The notes under the pieces are model-generated. The model searched no databases. It was not told the DNA's origin and saw only the letters and a program-made list of their open reading frames with translations. A program made the translations under genes and the position numbers. This document shows, piece after piece, positions 60,694-64,000 of a stretch of 64,000 nt of DNA. This stretch comes from Citreicoccus inhibens (GTDB taxonomy: Bacteria > Myxococcota > Myxococcia > Myxococcales > Myxococcaceae): positions 248,001 to 312,000 of the forward strand of contig NZ_JAHNZT010000004.1 in the NCBI RefSeq assembly GCF_019039035.1, read 5' to 3'. Position 1 is the stretch's first letter, and each line of letters begins with the position of its first letter.

Positions 60694-61581
60694 TTACAGG
60701 CCGCCCGGCGACGCGAAGGCCGCGAACAACTCGCCCGCGAGGTACGCGCGGCTGCCCTTGGCGGCGGGACGGATGAAGTCGTTGAGCACCGTGCCGTTGG
60801 ACGCGAGCCGATGCGTGGTGGGGAAGGACAGGTTCATCCGCCCGCGCGCCACGCCCTTGCTGCCCCGGTGGATGAAGGTGACGGTGCCGTCGGCATCCAC
60901 GCCCTCGACCACGGCGATGTGGGTCATCCCATCGTTGCGCTTGCCATCGCGGTTGCGGTCATACGTCTCGCGGAAGAAGACGAGGTCGCCAGGGTTCGGG
61001 TTCTGGCGGTGGACCGAGCCCACCTCCATCGCGCGGCGGAAGATGCCGGAGACCGCGTTCTCGCCCGCGAGGAAGCCGTGCGCCACCAGGTCGATGCCCA
61101 CCTGGAGATACGCCAGTCGCACGAAGCCCGAGCAGTCATTGGGCACCTGCCGGCTGACGCGGCCCAGGTTGCGCACGCCCACGAGTTGCGTGGCGCGCTT
61201 CACGATTTGCAGCCCGGGCGCCGTGTGCGTCAGCAGCTCATCCCAGAACCGGCCGGTGCCGCTCGCGGGCCCCGTCAACAGCGCGGCGGCCTCCAGCGCG
61301 GCGGAGATGACGCCGGCCACGGGCTGGAGCAGCGCCTGCGTATCGGACGCCACGGCCTCCGCGTGCGTGGCCGTCAGGCGGGCAGGCGCAGCGGGCGGCG
61401 CCTCTTCTGCCTTGGCCCCCAGCGCTCCCACGGTGGACGCGGGCGTCTCCGCGAGAGGGGGAGCCTGCACGGGCGGTGGGACCTGGAGGGAGACCTCGGG
61501 CGAAGGAACCGGACGCACCGTGGCGCAGCCAACGAGGGCACAGAGCGGAATGAGGACCAGCAGGCTCGGACGGCTCGGCAA
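60694..61581 (-). CDS. NlpC/P60-like (CHAP-type) peptidoglycan hydrolase lipoprotein
   Basis: This is a 295-residue lipoprotein. The start is TTG 61581, because GGGAGGT lies four bases before it and the signal (PSRPSLLVLIPLCALVGC, lipobox Cys19) follows at once; the ATG at 61644 has neither. After a proline-rich linker, residues 140-285 have the cysteine-peptidase order of the NlpC/P60 and CHAP folds: VPNDCSGFVRLAYLQVG with the nucleophile Cys, NPGDLVFFRETYD, and GMTHIAVVEGVDADGTVTF with the His. It would cleave peptide bonds in peptidoglycan stems at the outer membrane. It lies 69 bases downstream of the large membrane-protein gene. Confidence 0.83.
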   Translation of the reverse strand: MPSRPSLLVLIPLCALVGCATVRPVPSPEVSLQVPPPVQAPPLAETPASTVGALGAKAEEAPPAAPARLTATHAEAVASDTQALLQPVAGVISAALEAAALLTGPASGTGRFWDELLTHTAPGLQIVKRATQLVGVRNLGRVSRQVPNDCSGFVRLAYLQVGIDLVAHGFLAGENAVSGIFRRAMEVGSVHRQNPNPGDLVFFRETYDRNRDGKRNDGMTHIAVVEGVDADGTVTFIHRGSKGVARGRMNLSFPTTHRLASNGTVLNDFIRPAAKGSRAYLAGELFAAFASPGGL

Positions 61582-61650
61582 ACTACCTCCCGGGGGTAAG
61601 GCGCGCGCATTCAACCTCACCTCCCGGGACCGTTGCACGTCCAACTTTGC

Positions 61651-64000
61651 TCAACCTTCCCAGGTGGACAGCAAGTCCTTCACCCGCTCGTACCGCTGGA
61701 GCAAAGCCGCGCGGTGCGCGCTCAGCAGCACCATGAAGCCCACCACCAGCAAACCGAGCAAGGACAGGAACGCCGCGCCCACGCGGTGGTCGCGCATGCC
61801 GAAGCGCACCAGGTTCGCGGCCACGCACGTCACCAGGAAGCCCGTGCCCAGGTACACGTAGGAGCGGATCCGCAGCGCGATGCCCGCGCCCACCCCCACC
61901 AGACACAGGAAGACGCACAGAATCATCGCGCTGCCATGGCTGAACTGGAGCGGCTCCCACGCGCCGGCCATGTAGATGACGGAGGCCGCCACCGCGCGCA
62001 GGCGAGCGTAGGTGTCTTCCTCCACCCCATCGCGGAACACGCGCAAGAGCGCGAGCAGCGAGAGGCCCGCGGGGATGGCGTAGTACTGGAGCTGCCCCGC
62101 GCCCGTCCCGAACCACACCCACACCAGCGCCGCGTTGAAGGCCACCACGGACGCCAACGACGCGAGCCCGCGACGCTCGGGGTGCGTGGCCAGCGCCGCG
62201 AAGTGGGCGGCATGCCCCACGAGCAGCGCCGCGGCCATCAGCGGCGACGACGCCCACGGCACCGCGAGCAACCCCAGAATCGGGAAGAGGTACGCGCCCA
62301 CCAGCGCGGGCCGGCGGAAGGCCGGGAGGTCCGCGCCCTCGCGCATCGCGAAGGCGTGCAGCCCATTGAAGAGCGCGCCGCCCACCAGCGCCGCGAGGCT
62401 GTCCTCCATGCCGGGCACCGCGCCCTGCCCCATGCGCCGCACGCACAGATAGCCCACCGTGAGCACGGCCTGCGCCAGCCACGCGAAGCCCTCGTCCCGC
62501 TTCGTCACGGCCCGGTGCACCAGCGCGAACAGCAGCACCGCGAGCGAGCCCGAGGCCACCAGCGCCTCGCGCACCGCGCCGCCCGCGACCTCCATCCACA
62601 TCAGCCCCAGGGTCAGCTCGGTGAGCGACACCAGCGTGAAGAGCTGCCCCATCCGGCCGCGCTCACGCTCGCCCGCCACGAGCAGCACCACCGTGGCCAG
62701 CACCGCGCTCGACGCGCCGAAGTACGGGAGGATGAACTCCGGGCCTCGGCCGCTGGAGTACACCGCGCCCAGGTGCACCCACGCGCCATGCGCGGCCACG
62801 AGCGAGGCCAACCACCCCACCCACTCCCGCTCCCGGCGCCGCACCACCACCGTCCACGCGCAGCCCAGACCGAAGGCAAGGCACAGCGAGAGGCTCAGGT
62901 GTCGCGGGTCCCTCAACCCACCGAAGGCCAGCAGCGACAGCACCCACCCGCCGTGGTGGAGCACCTCGCCCACCTCCACGTCGCGCGCGTCCAGCAACAG
63001 GCCCGCGATGCACAACACCAGCCCCGCGCCCCCAAGCACGGCGGGAGCCCAGAGCAGCGGCACCGCCGCGACAATCGACGCGGCCAACAACCCCTGCGCC
63101 ACGCCTGCCATCCACCGCGTGCGCGTCACCATCAGGACGAGCGCCGTGAGCGCCGCCATCCCCGCCATCATCGGCGTCAGCGCTCCCGGCCCCACGTCCA
63201 GGAGCCGCGTGACCACCACCCCCGCCAGCACGAGCGCGCCGCCCACCCACAGCGGCTCGCTCCAGGAGCCCTCCAGGCCCGGCGTCAGCCGCTCGGACCA
63301 TCGCGTGAGCGCGCCCTGCACGGACTCGGACTGACACACGGCGGCGAGCGCCGCTGCCATCAGCGCCACTCCCAACACCCACGGGCCCGCCTCGGGACGC
63401 CACACCCCGCGCGCGAAGTCAGCCGCCTCTCCCAGCGGCGCGCTGGCGAGCACCACCACCGCCGCCGCCAGCAACCACCGCTGCGAGAGCAGGAAGGCCG
63501 CCGCGAACAGCACCCCCGCGACCGAGGCGATGGCCCATGGCGTGCTCGACTCGGCGGCAGGAAGCACCGTCAGGACGAACGCCATGCCCACGGCCGCGGG
63601 GCGCAAGGCGCCATCGCGAGGCGCGCGGAAGAAGCGGTGCAGCGCGGAGGAAACATGGTGCTCCGCCAACGCCAGCCCCAGGAGCAGGACCGTGGCGTAC
63701 GGCCGAGCCGAAGGAACCGTGAGCACGAGCAGCGCGGCCCCGGACACCCGCAGCGACGGGAGCGGCCCCGGCAACAGCGCGAGCGCCCCCGCGACCAGGA
63801 CGAGCGCCAGGGGAGACGACCAAGGCACCATCCACAGCACCGCGCCCAACAGGCCCAGCTGCACCTGCATCCACAGGGACAACGCGCGCCGAGGTACCTC
63901 GTCGGTGGAGCGCAGCAGGGCACGAGACGCCGCGGGCACATGCTCCACGGCGCGCACGAGCACCAGCGCGAACAGCGCCAGGCCCGAGGCCCACGAGAAC
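61651..64000 (-). CDS. Large polytopic membrane protein, 5'-truncated by the window edge
   Basis: The frame is open from the stop at 61651 to the last base, with hydrophobic codons (SFSWASGLALFALVLVRA) before the first in-frame GTG at 63963, so the true start lies outside. The visible 782 or so residues hold about 20 hydrophobic segments with short polar loops and no soluble domain (for example LGLLGAVLWMVPWSSPLALV and SSAVLATVVLLVAGERERGR). No transporter, enzyme or polymerase signature is evident; DUF2339-like or other many-helix proteins are possible relatives. It may be cotranscribed with the NlpC/P60-like lipoprotein. Confidence 0.8.
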   Translation of the reverse strand, partial: FSWASGLALFALVLVRAVEHVPAASRALLRSTDEVPRRALSLWMQVQLGLLGAVLWMVPWSSPLALVLVAGALALLPGPLPSLRVSGAALLVLTVPSARPYATVLLLGLALAEHHVSSALHRFFRAPRDGALRPAAVGMAFVLTVLPAAESSTPWAIASVAGVLFAAAFLLSQRWLLAAAVVVLASAPLGEAADFARGVWRPEAGPWVLGVALMAAALAAVCQSESVQGALTRWSERLTPGLEGSWSEPLWVGGALVLAGVVVTRLLDVGPGALTPMMAGMAALTALVLMVTRTRWMAGVAQGLLAASIVAAVPLLWAPAVLGGAGLVLCIAGLLLDARDVEVGEVLHHGGWVLSLLAFGGLRDPRHLSLSLCLAFGLGCAWTVVVRRREREWVGWLASLVAAHGAWVHLGAVYSSGRGPEFILPYFGASSAVLATVVLLVAGERERGRMGQLFTLVSLTELTLGLMWMEVAGGAVREALVASGSLAVLLFALVHRAVTKRDEGFAWLAQAVLTVGYLCVRRMGQGAVPGMEDSLAALVGGALFNGLHAFAMREGADLPAFRRPALVGAYLFPILGLLAVPWASSPLMAAALLVGHAAHFAALATHPERRGLASLASVVAFNAALVWVWFGTGAGQLQYYAIPAGLSLLALLRVFRDGVEEDTYARLRAVAASVIYMAGAWEPLQFSHGSAMILCVFLCLVGVGAGIALRIRSYVYLGTGFLVTCVAANLVRFGMRDHRVGAAFLSLLGLLVVGFMVLLSAHRAALLQRYERVKDLLSTWEG

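Overview
This is a high-GC (roughly 70%) chromosomal window with strong G/C third-position bias. The repertoire is that of a predatory, social myxobacterium of the Myxococcaceae (Myxococcus/Corallococcus type): many lipoproteins, ECF sigma factors, Ser/Thr kinases, a kinase-cyclase fusion, a 3,181-residue TPR protein, and a probable Sit-type toxin/immunity pair. The species cannot be fixed from the sequence alone. No rRNA, tRNA, CRISPR array or intact insertion sequence was seen.

Region by region. 0-7.3 kb: end of a TetR regulator, a membrane-anchored lytic transglycosylase, a haloalkane dehalogenase in an operon with an ECF sigma factor, a divergent SnoaL-tailed ECF sigma factor with a VOC protein, a class-C beta-lactamase-like hydrolase and a membrane-anchored YqgE/AlgH protein. 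7.5-10 kb: a LysM/peptidoglycan-binding protein paired with a large lipase-fold protein, which looks like an effector module. 10-14.8 kb: accessory DNA with a pentapeptide-repeat lipoprotein, a second lipoprotein with a near-identical 5' end, gene debris on both strands, and a putative SitA-type toxin lipoprotein overlapping its presumed immunity gene. 14.9-24.1 kb: DGPF protein, LysR with a divergent EamA exporter, NagB, amidase, phosphofructokinase, acyl-CoA ligase, FHA protein and a second secreted-hydrolase-like protein.

24.1-34 kb is dominated by methylthioadenosine salvage. mtnA overlaps a class II aldolase gene, the arrangement of the DHAP shunt. About 5 kb away, mtnB-mtnD-mtnC-mtnP encode the other enzymes of the classical methionine salvage route apart from the final transaminase. 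The two loci share MtnA, so methylthioribulose-1-phosphate has two possible fates. Between them lie a CxxCH lipoprotein and a MarR gene with a perfect palindromic operator.

34-43 kb: cupin and CBS proteins, then a signalling cassette on the minus strand (secreted vWA protein, sensor kinase, OmpR-family regulator, membrane Ser/Thr kinase). A 21-bp element with an 11-bp half-site period precedes the cassette and recurs 1.3 kb upstream, beyond a decayed gene. 43-47 kb: alpha/beta hydrolase, VanX-type dipeptidase, QueC, acyltransferase and a lipoprotein. 47-64 kb: the giant TPR gene, divergent from a kinase/degenerate-cyclase fusion, followed by an intact subclass B1 metallo-beta-lactamase, an NlpC/P60-like lipoprotein and a truncated multi-spanning membrane protein.

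All calls rest on reading motifs by eye. Family assignments come from recall, not from database searches.
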